Shown in pieces: positions 46,801 to 60,500 of a stretch of DNA of 64,000 bases (positions are counted from its first letter, which is position 1; every line of letters begins with the position of its first letter). A model generated the notes under the pieces. That model was not told the origin of the DNA. It ran no database searches and worked only from the letters and a program-made list of their open reading frames with translations. Origin of the DNA: Berghia stephanieae (taxonomy: Eukaryota > Mollusca > Gastropoda > Nudibranchia > Aeolidiidae); contig CM067442.1 of the NCBI GenBank assembly GCA_034508935.3, positions 88,072,448-88,136,447 of the forward strand, written 5' to 3'. The translations under genes and the position numbers were made by a program.

Positions 46801-46890
46801 TGATAGATCTGGATTGTGGTATTCTCATCAAGTACAAGTACGAGTACTATTACAAGTACGAGTTGTAACCGGAAGAATAAAAATTTGCCG
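40862..46890. other. TPC 3' flank and intergenic DNA
   Basis: A polyadenylation-type AATAAA lies at 41,382-41,387, about 520 bases after the TPC stop, and would suit the 3' end of the mRNA. The rest is AT-rich, with family-D repeats at 43,376-43,450, 43,640-43,860 and 46,060-46,165 and a C-run at about 45,087. Open frames here have no recognisable content. Confidence 0.5.
43376..43860 (+). repeat. Dispersed repeat family D, intergenic copies
   Basis: Two pieces: 43,376-43,450 ('gcgttgaaatgacctaaaac') and 43,640-43,860 ('ccctttccatgttgctatgt', 'cctggtcctcgcgggatcct'). They match 22,000-22,295, 46,060-46,165 and, in reverse, 53,215-53,300, 53,390-53,600 and 53,880-53,970. Confidence 0.55.
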
Positions 46891-46899
46891 AGCACCTTC

Positions 46900-49010
46900 T
46901 GAGTATCAACAAGCATCCATTGCAACAAATACACCATAACTGGCAACGAGGTAAATAACTATCTTATTAATCACGGGAAAAAATGCCTAAAACATTTGAT
47001 TATGATGAGATTGAACCTTTTAGAAATTACAAAGATGCACAGATCACAGCTAACGGTGTGTCAGAAAACAGACTGCTCTGCTTTTGTCATCTATAGGGGC
47101 TAAAACATACAATATCCTACGATCTCTGACAGCACCTGATCTTCCTTCATCGAGATCTTACTCAGAGTTGTGTGCATTACTTACCACACACTTTTCGCCT
47201 GTCCCATTAGAGATAATGGAGCACTTTAAATTCCATAGGCACAATCAAACAAGCAGTGAATCTGTGTTGGAATACATCGCAGCCATCCGAAGGTTATCTG
47301 AACACTGTAACTTTGGTGATGTACTTCTCACAACACTTCGTGACCGTTTTGTCTGCGGCCTCAAGGACGAAACGATTCAAAAGCGCCTTCTTCAAGAGAA
47401 AGATCTCAGCTTTGAAACAGCTACCGCCCTAGCGTTGGCTATGGAAACGGCTCACCGCGATGCTGCAGAGCTACACAGGGGCAACACAGGCTCCGAACTT
47501 CATCAAGTTAACACAACTAAAATGACAAAATCCTCCAGCAAACAAAAGGCTACACGACTGCCACCATGCCTGTCTTGCAGCAAAACTAATCATCAGAGAA
47601 GCGATTGTTTCCTGCGAGATGCCATCTGCAAACAATGTGGAAAGCAAGGTCATACACAGACTGTTTGTAAATCCAAACCAACCAAGACCATCCACAAACC
47701 TCCGCAGAGACCTCCAAAAAGGAGGGAAAAATCTGTGCACTCTGTAACAGATGACCAATTCGGCATCAACATATTCAATATTTCCAATAACGGTTCTTCG
47801 CCAAAAATCACGACCAACATTCAAATTGACAACACTCCTGTCACAATGGAGATTGATACCGGCTCAGCTTTAACAATCATGTCTTTAGAAGATTGTGTTA
47901 ATAACTTCGGACGTAAACCAAAGATTCACAACACAGACATCCGACTTAAAACCTACACTGGCGAAATAATCGAACCATTAGGCTCACTCGATGTCATAGT
48001 TAAGTCCAACATGCAAGGAAGCACCCAAGAAAATCTAAGAATGTTTATTCTCAAAAAGGGAGGCAACCCAATCTTAGGTCAAGAATGGCTTACAAAACTT
48101 AAACTTGATTGGCAAAAAATTAAGAGCCTGACAACTAACATCCAATTTCCTGACCTATTTTCTCCAGGTATTGACACTGTTAAAAACTTAAATGTGTCAC
48201 TGAAACTAAAGGAAAATTCCAAGCCAAAATTCCTAAAATCAAGGACTGTTCCTTACGCCTTGAAAACCAAAATAGAAAATGAATTAAGAAACCTTGAAGA
48301 ACAGGACATCCTGACGAAAGTCACTCACAGCGAATGGGCTACATCCATTGTATCAGTCATAAAACGATCCGGTGACATTAGGATATGTTGGGATTTTAAG
48401 GTCACAATAAACCCTGCACTCATAGCAGAACAATACACACTACCAAGGATGGAATATATGTTAGCCAACCTGCAGCAAGGTAAAACGTTTTCCAAAATTG
48501 TCCTCAGACAGGCTTATCTACAATTAACCCTCGACGACGAATCAAAAAAACTTACAACCATCAACACGCATCAAGGTCTCTACACCTACAACAGGCTCGT
48601 ATTTGGCATCACTTCAGCGCCTGCAATATGGCAAAGAACTATGGGCCACATACTCAACGGTTTACCTGCTCAGTGTTACCAAGACGACATAATTGTCACT
48701 GGGACAGATGATATAGAGCACTGTCAAAATCTTCGAAACGTCCTGAAACGATTACAGGATTTCGGTCTCAAGGTGAATCTCGATAAATGTCACTTTTTCC
48801 AAAAAGAAGTCCTCTTCTGTGGCATAAAGATCTCTTCTCAGGGTCTTCACAAAACAAAGGACAAGATTGAAGCCATCGTAGATGCACCTATTCCAACAAC
48901 CAAAACCCAACTACGTTCATTTCTCTGTCTCGTGAATTACTATCACAAATGGCTCAAGAATATAGCAAATATTGCAAAGCCATTGTATGACCAGCCAGAC
49001 TTGATACAAT
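46900..49010 (+). mobile_element. Ty3/Gypsy-type retrotransposon copy A, 3'-truncated
   Basis: An element of the Ty3/Gypsy class. Parts in order are a gag region from about 46,983, tandem CCHC zinc knuckles (about 47,570-47,680), an aspartic protease with 'IDTGSALTIM' (about 47,850), and a reverse transcriptase region to about 48,960. RNase H and integrase are absent, because copy B abuts at about 49,010. A long frame of over 600 codons is still open, so this part is the younger of the two copies. As an element it is broken by truncation. No second LTR can be paired within the window, so its age cannot be dated from LTR divergence. Confidence 0.88.
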
Positions 49011-52000
49011 TAAAATGAAATCGAAGAGCAATTGTAACAAATGTGACCTTTATCCTGAAGCTAGGAAGTGTCCAGCCTTCGGGACAGTGTGCAAAAACTG
49101 TAATAAACCCAACCAGTGGGCAAAAGTATGCAGGTCCAAATCTGACAATCCACGAAGGAATCATGGCAAGAACAACTTCAATTATAAAAAAGAAGTGAAC
49201 AGGTCAAAAGATAGAGCTTCTAAACCCAGTTATGGTCACAAAAAACTGCACAACCTAAATGTAGATCCTGATAGTAGAGATGAAGAATTTCGATTAAATA
49301 TTGACACCCTGTCAACTAATAAACAACACAGAAGGGATGAGATTTTTACAAGAATTCCCATAGTTGTCCCTGGGAAAGAGGATGAGACCATGAATCTCAA
49401 AGTAAAAGTAGACACAGGAGCTAATGTCAATATTATCACTTGTAGAGCATTAAAACAAATATACCCTGAAAAGTTCCATGGCGACAAACACGATTTGCAG
49501 ACAATCCTGTCTGCAAGCAAAATTAGTCTATCAGGTTATGGCGGAGCGACAATCAAACAGATGGGATGCCTGGACGTAATGTGCAAAGGCAACATGATTA
49601 GTTTCTTGTTGTTGAATCCAATAGTCCTAACATTATTGGCTTGGAAACGTCTCGAGATCTAGGGCTCGTAAAAATAAATTGTGCTATCCAAGCTCAAGGA
49701 GAAACCCAGAAATTAACAATCAACCAGTTGAAAGAAGACTACGCAGAGTGCTTTGATACCATTGGAACCTTCAAAGATGAATTCCATATCACATTAAAGG
49801 ATGGTGCAACACTAGTGATACACTCTCCTAGAAAATGTCCAGTCCACATAAGAGATGAGCTGCTCCAGGTCTTACAAAATTGGAAAATGACGGTGTCATC
49901 GAAAAGGTGAGCCAACCAACAGATTGGGTCAACTCCTTGGCTTTCAGCAGAAAATCTAATGGCAAGCTGCGCTTGTGTTTGGATCCAAGAGATTTGAATA
50001 AAGTGATAATGCGAGAACATCACAGAACGCCTACTCTCAAAGAAATTTCGCACAAGTTCGCAGGCGCTAAATACTTCTCAAAACTTGATGCTCAGCACGG
50101 ATATTGGGCTATAAGGCTGGATAAAGAATTGAGCCTATTGACCACCTTTAATTCGCCTTTCAGTCGGTATCAGTTGCTCCATCTTCCCTTTGGTCTTAGT
50201 GTCTCTCAAGACATATTCCAGAAAAGAATGGACCAAATATTAGAAAACTGCCCAGGAGTAGAGGGAATCACAGATTATGTGTTCTTGGCCAAAACAATGA
50301 AGAACATGACAAAAACCTTATTTACCTGATGGATGTAGCTAAGCAGCATGGACTGGTGTTCAATAGTCAAAAATGTTTTATTGCACAAAACAAGATTACA
50401 TTCTTTGGTCTTCAATGGACATCTGAAGGCATACAACCAGATCTGGATAAGTGCGATAACATAAAACGAAAAGCTAGCCCAGTGCAAAGCAGACTTACAG
50501 TCTAAGTGAAAGAACAACAGCATTCAGAGAACTTTTAAAAAAGGACAGCACATGGCAATGGAATGAATCACACGAGAATTTATATCAGCATTTGAAAGAT
50601 GACATTCATCCTCAAATATGTTTGTCTTACTTCGACCCATCTAAGGACACAACATTAGAAGTACAGTTCATTAAACGGCCGGGTGGCAGCACTGATACAA
50701 GATGGAAAGCCTGTGGCATTTACTTCCAAAAGCCTCTCCAAAACTGAAAAAAGATATGCAAACATTGAGCGAGAAATGCTGGCCGTTGTGTTTGCATGTG
50801 AACGATTCCACACCTACATTTATGGGAAAGCAGCTACAATACAGTCTGACCATAAGCCATTGGAAACAATCCAGCTAAAAAACATCTCAAAGGCACCACC
50901 TCGTTTGCAAAGAATGCTACTGAAGATCAAGCGTATCAGATTAATATCCAATATAAACCTGGCAAAGAAACAGTATTTGCAGATTTTCTGTCCAGAAATA
51001 GACCTACCCCTGGAGACGAAACAGAGCTGGATGCAACTGTTCACTCCATAATGATCAGTAAAGAGAGAAAATATTAGTTACAGGAAGAAACCCTCAATGA
51101 TGATGAGCTCTCAATGCTCAGAACACAAATTATGAATGGGTGGCCTGAAAACATAAAAGAAGTCCCAAAAACAATGCGACCATACTGGTCCATGAAAGAC
51201 CTACTATCCATCGATGACGGCATCATACTGAAGGGATCAGCACTGTAATTCCAAAGAAACTACAGAGAATGATCCTGGATAAGCTACATATTAGTCACCA
51301 GGGCCAAGAAAAATGCGTACTGGCCGCGAGAGACAATTTGTTTTGGATAGGCATGACTAAAGACATTATTGAAAAGATCAAGTCGTGTGAAACTTGCAAT
51401 AAGTATGCAAGATGTCAGACACGTCAGCCACTTCTGCAACCAGAACTCCCAGATAGACCATTTGAGAAACTGGCAGCAGACGTATTTCACTTAGGTGGTC
51501 AACATTATCTACTAATTGTTGACTACTACAGCAAGATGCCCTTTGTAAAGACACTGACTAGCCTAGCACAACCAGCAGACAAGTGATTGACTACATGCAA
51601 TCTGTATTTGCAATACATGGTATCCCGATAACAATAATCACCAATAATGCAAAACAATTCACAAGTTATGAATTCAAATAATTTGTGAATGAATGTGACA
51701 TAGAGCATGTCACATCAAGCCCATATTTCCCACAATCCAACGGTCTGATAGAGAGGATGGTACAGACAGTAAAGTCATGTTTTAAAAAGAGTAGGGAAAA
51801 CAAAATCTTCAAATGGCCCTCCTACAACTGAGAGCCACACCTATTGACCACTCATAACCTTCCCCATCAGAACTTCTGTTTAAAAGAACAGTGAGAACAA
51901 TGGTACCAAGCATGGCTAAAAGCAACTAGAATGTGGAGCAGATTAATAGAAGAATGCACCAAAAGCAAATCAAACAGAAACACGATTATGATAAAGTGTC

Positions 52001-52410
52001 AACAAATCTAAAACCGCTTAAGCCAAACCAACCAGTATACATCCAAGACCCAATTGCAAAGACATGGTCCCTAGCAACTGTCATTCAACAAGATAGTGAG
52101 CCCTGAAGTTACTTGGTAATGATCGAGAATGGAACAATCATGCGTAGAAACCGCATTCACCTGAGAGAAAGATTTACTCAGACCCCCCAACCCCTACCAC
52201 CCTGTGTTCCCCAATAAATTCCCCTCCCCTTGCTGACAACCAAAACACAAGAGATGAAAGCACCCCTACTACTACTATTACAACTGCAACAAATGCAAAA
52301 ACAAATACTCCAGTGCAGGTTGAGGACACAATTGACACACCTCCAATGGAATACCGTACCAAATCAGGTCGTCAAGGCAACCGTCCCAGTCGGTTCATAG
52401 AAAATTAATC
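49010..52410 (+). mobile_element. Ty3/Gypsy-type retrotransposon copy B, decayed
   Basis: A second, different Ty3/Gypsy-type copy begins where copy A stops. Parts in order are a gag zinc knuckle ('CPAFGTVCKNC'), an aspartic protease ('VDTGANVNIIT'), reverse transcriptase, RNase H ('FTSKSLSKTEKRYANIE'), an HHCC integrase zinc domain ('CETCNKY'), an integrase core and a C-terminal 'YRTKSGRQGNRPSRF' tail near 52,400. It is broken, with roughly eight or more interruptions, and looks clearly older than copy A. The 5' part is missing and paired LTRs were not found. Confidence 0.88.
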
Positions 52411-53214
52411 TTCAACCCTTGTATCGTCACCTCACTCAATACTATTCAAACTCTTCAGTACCCTCTGAGTTTAAATATCTAAGAGGAAGAGTGAATGTCG
52501 GAAATAGTCCACATTGACTATAGGCACAATTGCACTAAACTAGGAAGTGTTTTAGAATGCATACACTACATACCCACAATGCACAAAATTTCAACCACAA
52601 CTTTTACAATGATTGGAAGGAAATTTATTGAGGTGAACACATGACATAACACTAGGTTAGGGACCAGTGGATAAAGGGACAAAATAATGCCCTCCACTGT
52701 AGTGGGATTTGATCTCAATACATGGAACAAATGAATTGGTCGAATTTATATGTGTCGGACTGTATGTCATTTTTGTATTGTGCATTATCTATCTTTTCTT
52801 AGGTGATGAATTGAACCAAACAAGACAATCTTTTGAGCATTTCCTTTTTGACAGGAAAAAATTATTGGTGGTAAATAAAACTCGAGCACTTTCAACATCA
52901 ATGAACTCAATAGTAGTATTTTGCAGTCGTAACAATCGATTTGTTGGTTGAAAACGGTTGCAGTTTTAATTATTTATAATTAATTATGTAAATGAAATAT
53001 ATGGGTTTGTATTTATATTTGCCTCTGGTTTCATTTTGTGGATATTATCCTTCTAATGCTTGATAACGAAGGCAACTTGATCAGCCCAGTGGACCTGAAA
53101 CAGGCTCCATGCCTCAAGTTGACAGATTCGATAAGAGAGAGGAGAATGAGCAACAATCTAAATTTTTATAAGAAATCAATAAATTAGTTTGCTGTTGTTA
53201 GTTGTTTCGTTTTG
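52411..53214. other. Flank of Gypsy copy B
   Basis: May include an LTR remnant (a TGT start near 52,497), but no matching partner is present. The 80-codon open frame at 52,709-52,951 has no recognisable content. Confidence 0.35.
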
Positions 53215-53600
53215 TTTTGATTTTACGGCGCTTGAACACTTTTGAGTCTTCCAGCACCAATGATGGGGAAAGATGTAGATCTGAAATTAAAAGCACTAAA
53301 GAAAACTTAAGACAAATTAGGACTTGTTGTGAAAGGGAACAATATTCTATGAGCAATATATTATGTTGCTGGTTTTTTAATAGGGATTTTACGGCCTTGT
53401 GACACGATTACTATTAAGTCATTTCAGTGCCAGTAAAACTGAGGATAATAGAGAGAAACGTAGATCTTAAACACCAAAGAAAAAGCAAGACAAGAGGGCC
53501 TGGTTCAAAAAGGGAACAAACGTTTCCACGAGTAATCCACCAATGCGCCCGCTTTGACATTACCTAAAAGTACTAGCCAGCCCAAGCAAAGGTCCCCCTA
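53215..53600 (-). repeat. Dispersed repeat family D, two minus-strand copies
   Basis: 'gattttacggc' followed by a Ser/Lys-rich-looking but stop-filled segment occurs at 53,220 and again at 53,390 with the shared phrases 'gtagatct' and 'aagggaaca'. These are the reverse-strand counterparts of the copies at 43.4 and 46.1 kb. Confidence 0.5.
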
Positions 53601-54500
53601 TAAAGTATACACTAAAATGTTTATAAATTAAAAATAGTAAAACATTTTATATGGGGCAATATCTACTAAATGCACTCAAAGTGATTTACAAGGGGTCTTT
53701 AGCTAACAGCAACACTTAGCATGTAGGATGAGAAGTGATGCCTGCTAGGCGATATCACAATTTTTTCCTGACAGAGACAAATTAATAACTATAATAGTAC
53801 ATTAAAGAAAGATAATTTGCAAGGAAAAAAAAATATCATCTCAAAATAAGGTACCATTACTATTACTATATACATTTGTGTGCTTCCCTCCCAGCTGAGG
53901 ATCGACACCATGACCAGGAAAAAAACTGTGCAATCTTAATGCAGAACAAAAACAAACATGAAAAGGAAAACATATGAGGGATGGAAGCAGCAAGTGACTT
54001 CTCTACCCAATTTGGGAGGTAGAAGACCCTACTCAGCATGAGCAATCTATCAATGTACCTATTTTGACATTACCTAAAAGTCCCATCTAGTCAAAAGCAA
54101 AGGATCCCGCTATTAAGTACACACTCAGGGAAAAAAATCCTGTCTCAACGAAAAAAAAAAAAAGAAACTAATTATTTAACTGTCTTACTCCCAGCTAAGG
54201 ACCCCACCCCCTCCCCTCCCAACAGCAACACTTAGCATGTAGGATGAGAAGTGATGTCTGCTAGGCGATTTTACAATATTTCCCCGTCAGAGACAATGCT
54301 GTTAACAGCCAGGTACTTATTTTGCACCTGAGTATGGTGAGTAAAGAACATTTTTCAAGGATTCAACTATGCGCCGCTCAGAGTGGGACTCGAACCCAAG
54401 ACCTTCCGATATCAAAGGGTAGTGTCGTACCACAAGTCCACATAGCCACAAATTAACTATAATAGTACATTAAAGAGAGATAATTTGCAAGGAAAAAAAT
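53553..54500. repeat. Local tandem duplication containing SINE A
   Basis: 'tttgacattacctaaaagt' (53,553 and 54,063), 'cagcaacacttagcatgtag' (53,707 and 54,223) and 'actataatagtacattaaag' (53,798 and 54,456) recur in the same order. The offsets are 510, 516 and 658 bases. The jump in offset reflects a SINE A copy that is longer in the second unit. Confidence 0.7.
54220..54450 (-). repeat. tRNA-derived SINE, family A
   Basis: On the minus strand it starts near 54,450 with a tRNA-like head carrying B-box 'gggttcgagtccc' (about 54,388). The body holds 'caggtgcaaaataagtacct' and 'aacagcattgtctctgac', matching the plus-strand copy at 2,165-2,445. Confidence 0.7.
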
Positions 54501-55310
54501 CCCCACCCCCCTTCCATGTTGATGATTTTGTAAATAGATTACAAATGAAACTGGAGTTTTAAAAATTTGAATTGTTTTAGCATAGAACTCAGATCTTGCT
54601 GGATGGCATATTTCATAACATAAACAAACATTTAGGGTACAAAACAATATTTCTACATATTTTCAAGAAACTATAAACTCAAATCTATCACAGTGTGCAA
54701 AATATACGTGTATGAACAAGATAGATATTAAAAGTGTCTCGTCCATATTAGGTTTCGAAAGAATACAAGAATTGACAGAAAATAAAAATCAATAACTCTT
54801 AAAGTACAAGGAACTTAAGCCAATGAAATCGTTTTTGATTTATTGTTTGATTTGTTTGTTTTTTTCTCCAACAATGTCAATGGTTTCAATAACAGTTGAC
54901 ATGTGTCAAACAAAACAAAAAAATGACAACAAACAAACAAAACCCAAAAAAATAGAGGAAAGAAAAAAAGAAGTTGGGGACTTAGAATAAGATCTATGAC
55001 TATTAAAATCTGGTACAAGCTAAAATCACATATGATTAATATAACTAACGCCAATGAAATCGTTTCTGATTTGGTTACCTATTTGTTTTTCCCTCCCAAC
55101 AATGTCAATGGTTGACATGTTTAAAAAAAAAAGATAAATAAAATTTTAGAAATTTAAAAAGACGTTGGGGGCTCCGAGTAAGTTCTATGATTATTGTTTG
55201 AATCTATAACAATATAACAAGCTAAAATCACAATTGTTTGAGCATAAATCAAAAACTTACATTTTTAAAAATTATATTATATTTACATGAATGAGAATGA
55301 AAAAAAAGGT
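54501..55310. other. AT-rich intergenic DNA
   Basis: Two related segments, at about 54,820-54,960 and 55,050-55,160, share 'gccaatgaaatcgttt', 'caacaatgtcaatggtt' and 'ttgacatgt', so this stretch contains a local duplication with an offset of about 230 bases. Nothing coding is seen. It is the 3' flank of the minus-strand gene. Confidence 0.5.
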
Positions 55311-55867
55311 TCAGTCATAAAAATCAAAGTCATAATTGTCTTCAGCTCGTCTACTGCTACCAAATATTCCAGCATCAACTTCTGTGTCTGTGTCAAGATC
55401 AGAACTAATTCTCACTCCTGAAAATAAAGAGGTTTGATGTACTCATCTTTTTATCTTTGTCATGACAAAAATTATAATTTTAAAAATTACATCTATAACA
55501 TTATTAAAGACTAAAAAAAAACAAAACTAGCGAAAAAGAGCAACATTTATGTGTCTTTTTACTGGTGGGAATCTTCCGCCAGTGGTTTTGTGAGACATTT
55601 GAAAGATATTTTAGACGACCTAATAATGTTGCAGGCACTGAGCTCTAAATCTGATAAATTGTCATTTGTACCATCTTCATTTTCTTAAAAGTTGAATTTA
55701 CCTAAAAATTCGCAAGTTCCATATCATTTCTGACACTAAACTTGAAGATAATGTAAATTGTAGATTATCAATATATGCAAAGAAATCTACTTTAAAACTT
55801 TATGTAGAAAGTAAGCATTCAATATTCAATGCATTTTACCATCAGAAATAACCACTACTCTACTATA

Positions 55868-55931
<64 letters not shown>

Positions 55932-55947
55932 TATATGACTACAAATA

Positions 55948-56017
<70 letters not shown>

Positions 56018-57535
56018 AACTACAACTACTACTGCTACTTCAACAACAAATAAATCACTATGAAAGTACATAAATCATTTCAAAGAATTCTTTTGTACAT
56101 ATTAAATCTTATCCTGTTTTGTTTGCTTGGTTTGTTTTTTTTTGCTTGTTGTCTTCTTTTTTTTTTTGTTAAAAAAAATTTTTTTTATTTATTTTCTTGG
56201 GGGGAGGGAAGAGGTAAATGTTGGTACTTTATTAATCTACATAAATTTGCAGTGAATATTTTTATTATATAAATTCTTTCTTTCCAGTTAAATACCGGCT
56301 TGCTAAATTACAAAACTTTCAAATCATAAAACTATTTAAAACTGGTACAATTGAAAGCACAGCCATGTGACTTGAGCTTCAGTGAATATTATATTTTTCT
56401 TGGTAAAAATGAATGAAGTCCAGTGCATCAGTTTTACATTTTTGTCAAATAGAATTAGATGTGATGTCAGATTAAAGTAAAATAATACCCCGCTTGCAAA
56501 GCATTTCATTTTTATATTTCTTACCCTGGAACTTCTTTTGCGGTGATATTGCTGGTTGCCTTGGTGATCTGAAAGGAATGACAATGAGGTGTTATCTCAA
56601 AGCCAGCACAATTTTGAAATCTTAAATTCTTATAATTTTGAATGAATCCTCCCTTATGCAATAGAACTCGTTTTTATCAAGTTCCAAATGATATTATAAT
56701 TATATAAAAAAAGGAATGAAAGTTGTATTTAAATTAAAACAAAAAAAACAACAACCCCCCAACTCATATAGTGGTTGGAGATCCTTTGATATCGAAGGAA
56801 AATTTTTTCCCAACTTAGATTCTTTTGCTGAGAAAGATATCTATATAATTGTATTTTCTGGCAAATCAGCCCTCCATCATAAACATGTTATTGTAAGTTA
56901 TTAGTATGTATTTTCTAAACATATAAGAGTATTCCATTCTCCGCAGATTCAGTGACTGTGCTAGTATTCTATTTTTTTTTTCTTCAAAAATGAATTACAT
57001 TTTGAGAGCTAGTATATAAATAATATTAAAACAAACAAACAAACTTTGTGTCCAAAGCTGTTGGAACATAGACATGGGATGTGGTCTGCAAGGTACTTGT
57101 CTCAGATGGTTCGTCCACATCAACCTTTTTTCTAGGGGATTGACTCACTCTGAAATACAAACAATACAAAATTTACTGCTTGAAGTTTGGGAAAGTTTAA
57201 ATAAAGCATTTATGATAGTCTTTGGCAATTCACAACAAACCCAAATAGTATGTTTCGGATTTGTTCCCTATCAACATTACAGGAAACCGATGAAATAAAT
57301 AGAACAACAAAAAGGAACTAATCCGATAGAATTTTATCGCATCTTATTTATTTTTCTTTTCTATATTTATATTTATAGTTGATAAAATCCTTAAAAACAA
57401 GAATCATCTAAATGTATCTTAATGCAGTTTCCTATTTTAAAAGAAGATTAAAGCTTTTGGTTTTTGGAGTTGTTTTTTTTTTTTTTAATGGAAACCTGAT
57501 CATCCCATGATTATAAAAAAACTTTCTATGATTAG

Positions 57536-57595
<60 letters not shown>

Positions 57596-60500
57596 ATAAA
57601 TGCCGTATACAAGTTAAAAAATTAATTTTATATTAATTACAGTGGGCTGTAGATTAAATTAGTTTAATTGGCCTTTGTAATCAATTGATAATATGAAGAA
57701 GAGATAAAATGAGATAGCTCAACATACTCTGTTCAACAGAATATGAAATAAACAACTTGAAAGTCAAATTTGAATGCAGTTTGGCATGTGCTTAAAACGA
57801 GGTCAACGCATCACCTTTTTAGAAATCATGTAGAAATTAAATGTGATGTTTTAGCTCATGTGATTTTAATTTGACTAATAGTATAAAGTCAAAATTTACT
57901 TTTAAACGCAATTGCAGTATATTACATATCTGATTAAGTTTCATATAGAGTTCTTAAAAGTTGGTGTTGCTTGTGACCAATGGTGTCATCAAACACAGCA
58001 CAATACTAAGACTCGACACGAAACTTTAAAGCTCGTGTTTAATGTTTATAAAATGTTTTATTATGAGAAAAAAGCATAGATTTACTATCTGAACTCAAAT
58101 CTTGGAGTAACTGTTTACCGTTTAACCGATATTGAGGTTTATTGGTTTTGGTGTCATTTGTCACAAGCAACACGGCATGCGTGAACACGTGGAAGTTTGT
58201 TTCGTTAAATGGCGATTCGCAATTTTGATCCACCCTTCTTACCAGTCTTTGAAGTGCAGCACTTTCATTTGCCTTTCCAGGGTGGCTCCAGGCAGAAAAG
58301 GTAAGTTGAACTTTGGTGTCATCGCTATTTTACATTGTCACAAGCAACACTTGATATAGGATATTACAAAGTGCCACCAAAAAATTATGTTTTCAGCTGT
58401 TAGTCTATTACAAATATGATATTATGACATCTCACATAAGACTGTGATTTTGACACAATTAATTATTTCCTTGTAATTCTAGTTTTTTATGTTTCAGGGT
58501 TGTATCAATCAAGAAAAAGACAAAACTCGAGTTTTTGACGAATCCAGATAAAAGAAGGGTTTTCAAGAAATTTGATTTGATTTACTATTAACAAACTATA
58601 TTACTACAAACTAGCAGATTTGAGCAGTAGGGCGGATGTTACCGTATGGTTACATGAATTCATTACCATGGCTGATATTTATCTAGTGTTTGTGTGACTT
58701 CTGGTACTTTTTGTGACCATTGGTGTCATTGGTTAAAATGTCACAGGTGACACTTAAGTTTGAAGTTTCTAATGTATTTCTGTTTTCATGTTCTTCAAAG
58801 CTTGAAATTTCATTGAATTACATTTTAACAGGCTATATTGCGTGTGTTCAGTTGCTATTCTTGATTTATTGAGGCAAAATTGCGTTCTAGTGCCGATTTT
58901 GACCAAAGTAATAGCAACAACGGTATTACTTATTTCTAAGTATGTTTCCAATTTGAAAGTATTTAGTTTCTTAAAATATTATTGAATTTCATTTTAGAGT
59001 AGGTTATTGTGCTTTTTTGACTGAAAATAATGATATATTATGGACGAAAGTGTGATTTGGTGTTGCTTGTGACATAAGTAATGGTGTCACGGTCTTATGT
59101 CACAAGTCACATTCAGATGCTCTAATTTCCATGTATATTTCTATTTTTGAAGTCTTTGGTTTCTGAAATATTATTAAATTCCATATTTAACTGTGGTTAT
59201 TACACTGGTTTGACTGAAATTAATGATATATTGTCGAAATTGCAATTTGGTATTGCTTGTGACATAAGTAATGGTGTCATCGATCTAATGTCACAAGTGA
59301 CACAATGTCGCTAAATAAGATATGCTTTGGTCACATTATTTCCCGACATTTTATTCCAAAAGTTTCTGAACATTGCTGGTAATAAGCATATGCAATATTG
59401 TTGTTGTTGTTAATGTACAAACATTTTTATGAAATAATATATTTGCATTCTATGTTGCTTGTGACCGATGACACCAAAAAGCAACCGTTTCTCCACTAGT
59501 TGGTAACACTATTGCACTATGATTGTTGTTGATTGTGTCTTTTTGATTATAACTTACTAAATAAAGTTTGATACTCAACAAAAATCATTTGGTTATTGAG
59601 TTTTTTGTCTCATTTTGGTGTCACCGGTCACAGGTGACACCAGCAACCTATAGGTATTGTTGACGATATTATGCTGCGTTAGACCTTAAAGTTATCTAAA
59701 GGGCCTTTGATTCATGAAGTACAGGGATTTTGCTACACATATAGAAACATGAATGGACTATTATGTCACTTTTATTTTGAGAAAAAAAATTGGCACCTTT
59801 TGACCTTGGCTCATATATATATATATTATTCAAATAGGAGTATAGAAGAATCTATATAAGGATATATACAGTTTGGTAGCTCAAAGATTGTCTTCTCACA
59901 CATTTTACACAATTTCGAAATGCTTATAATCATTTCATTCACAGCTCTTTTCCACGTGTTCACAGGGGATATCCAAATTTAATACTTTACCCAAAGTTTT
60001 ATATTATCACCCCCATGGATATTCAGCGTACTTATTTTAACTAAATATTTAAGAAAACATACACAGTGGGATGAGTTAGTGCAGTAGCAATCTGTTTTTC
60101 TACATCATCATCTGTGTCTTCTTGTGTAGAGGATTGACGCCTGGGTGGATCACTCCCTCCAGTTGAAATCATACTTTTATATGCAGCAGTTTCTGGTATG
60201 AAAATCAAAATTATCATAAAACTTTTTGGGGTCAAATTTTCAAAATTGTACTTTACAAAGTTTTTTAAAATCAAAAATTACAAGACAATTTTTGTATATC
60301 ATTTACAGTCTTATCATATCGGAAATGAAATATCATTTTAATTATTTAAAATAATTGTAGTATTTTTAACTTAAACTATCAGGGTTTTTTCATTTGCATG
60401 AAAGCATTTTGAGACTTTGGCATTTAAAATAAATCTTACATCTTTCACAAAAAGAGTGAAATTGTAAAAAAAAAAAAAGAAGAAGAATTCAGAATAGATC

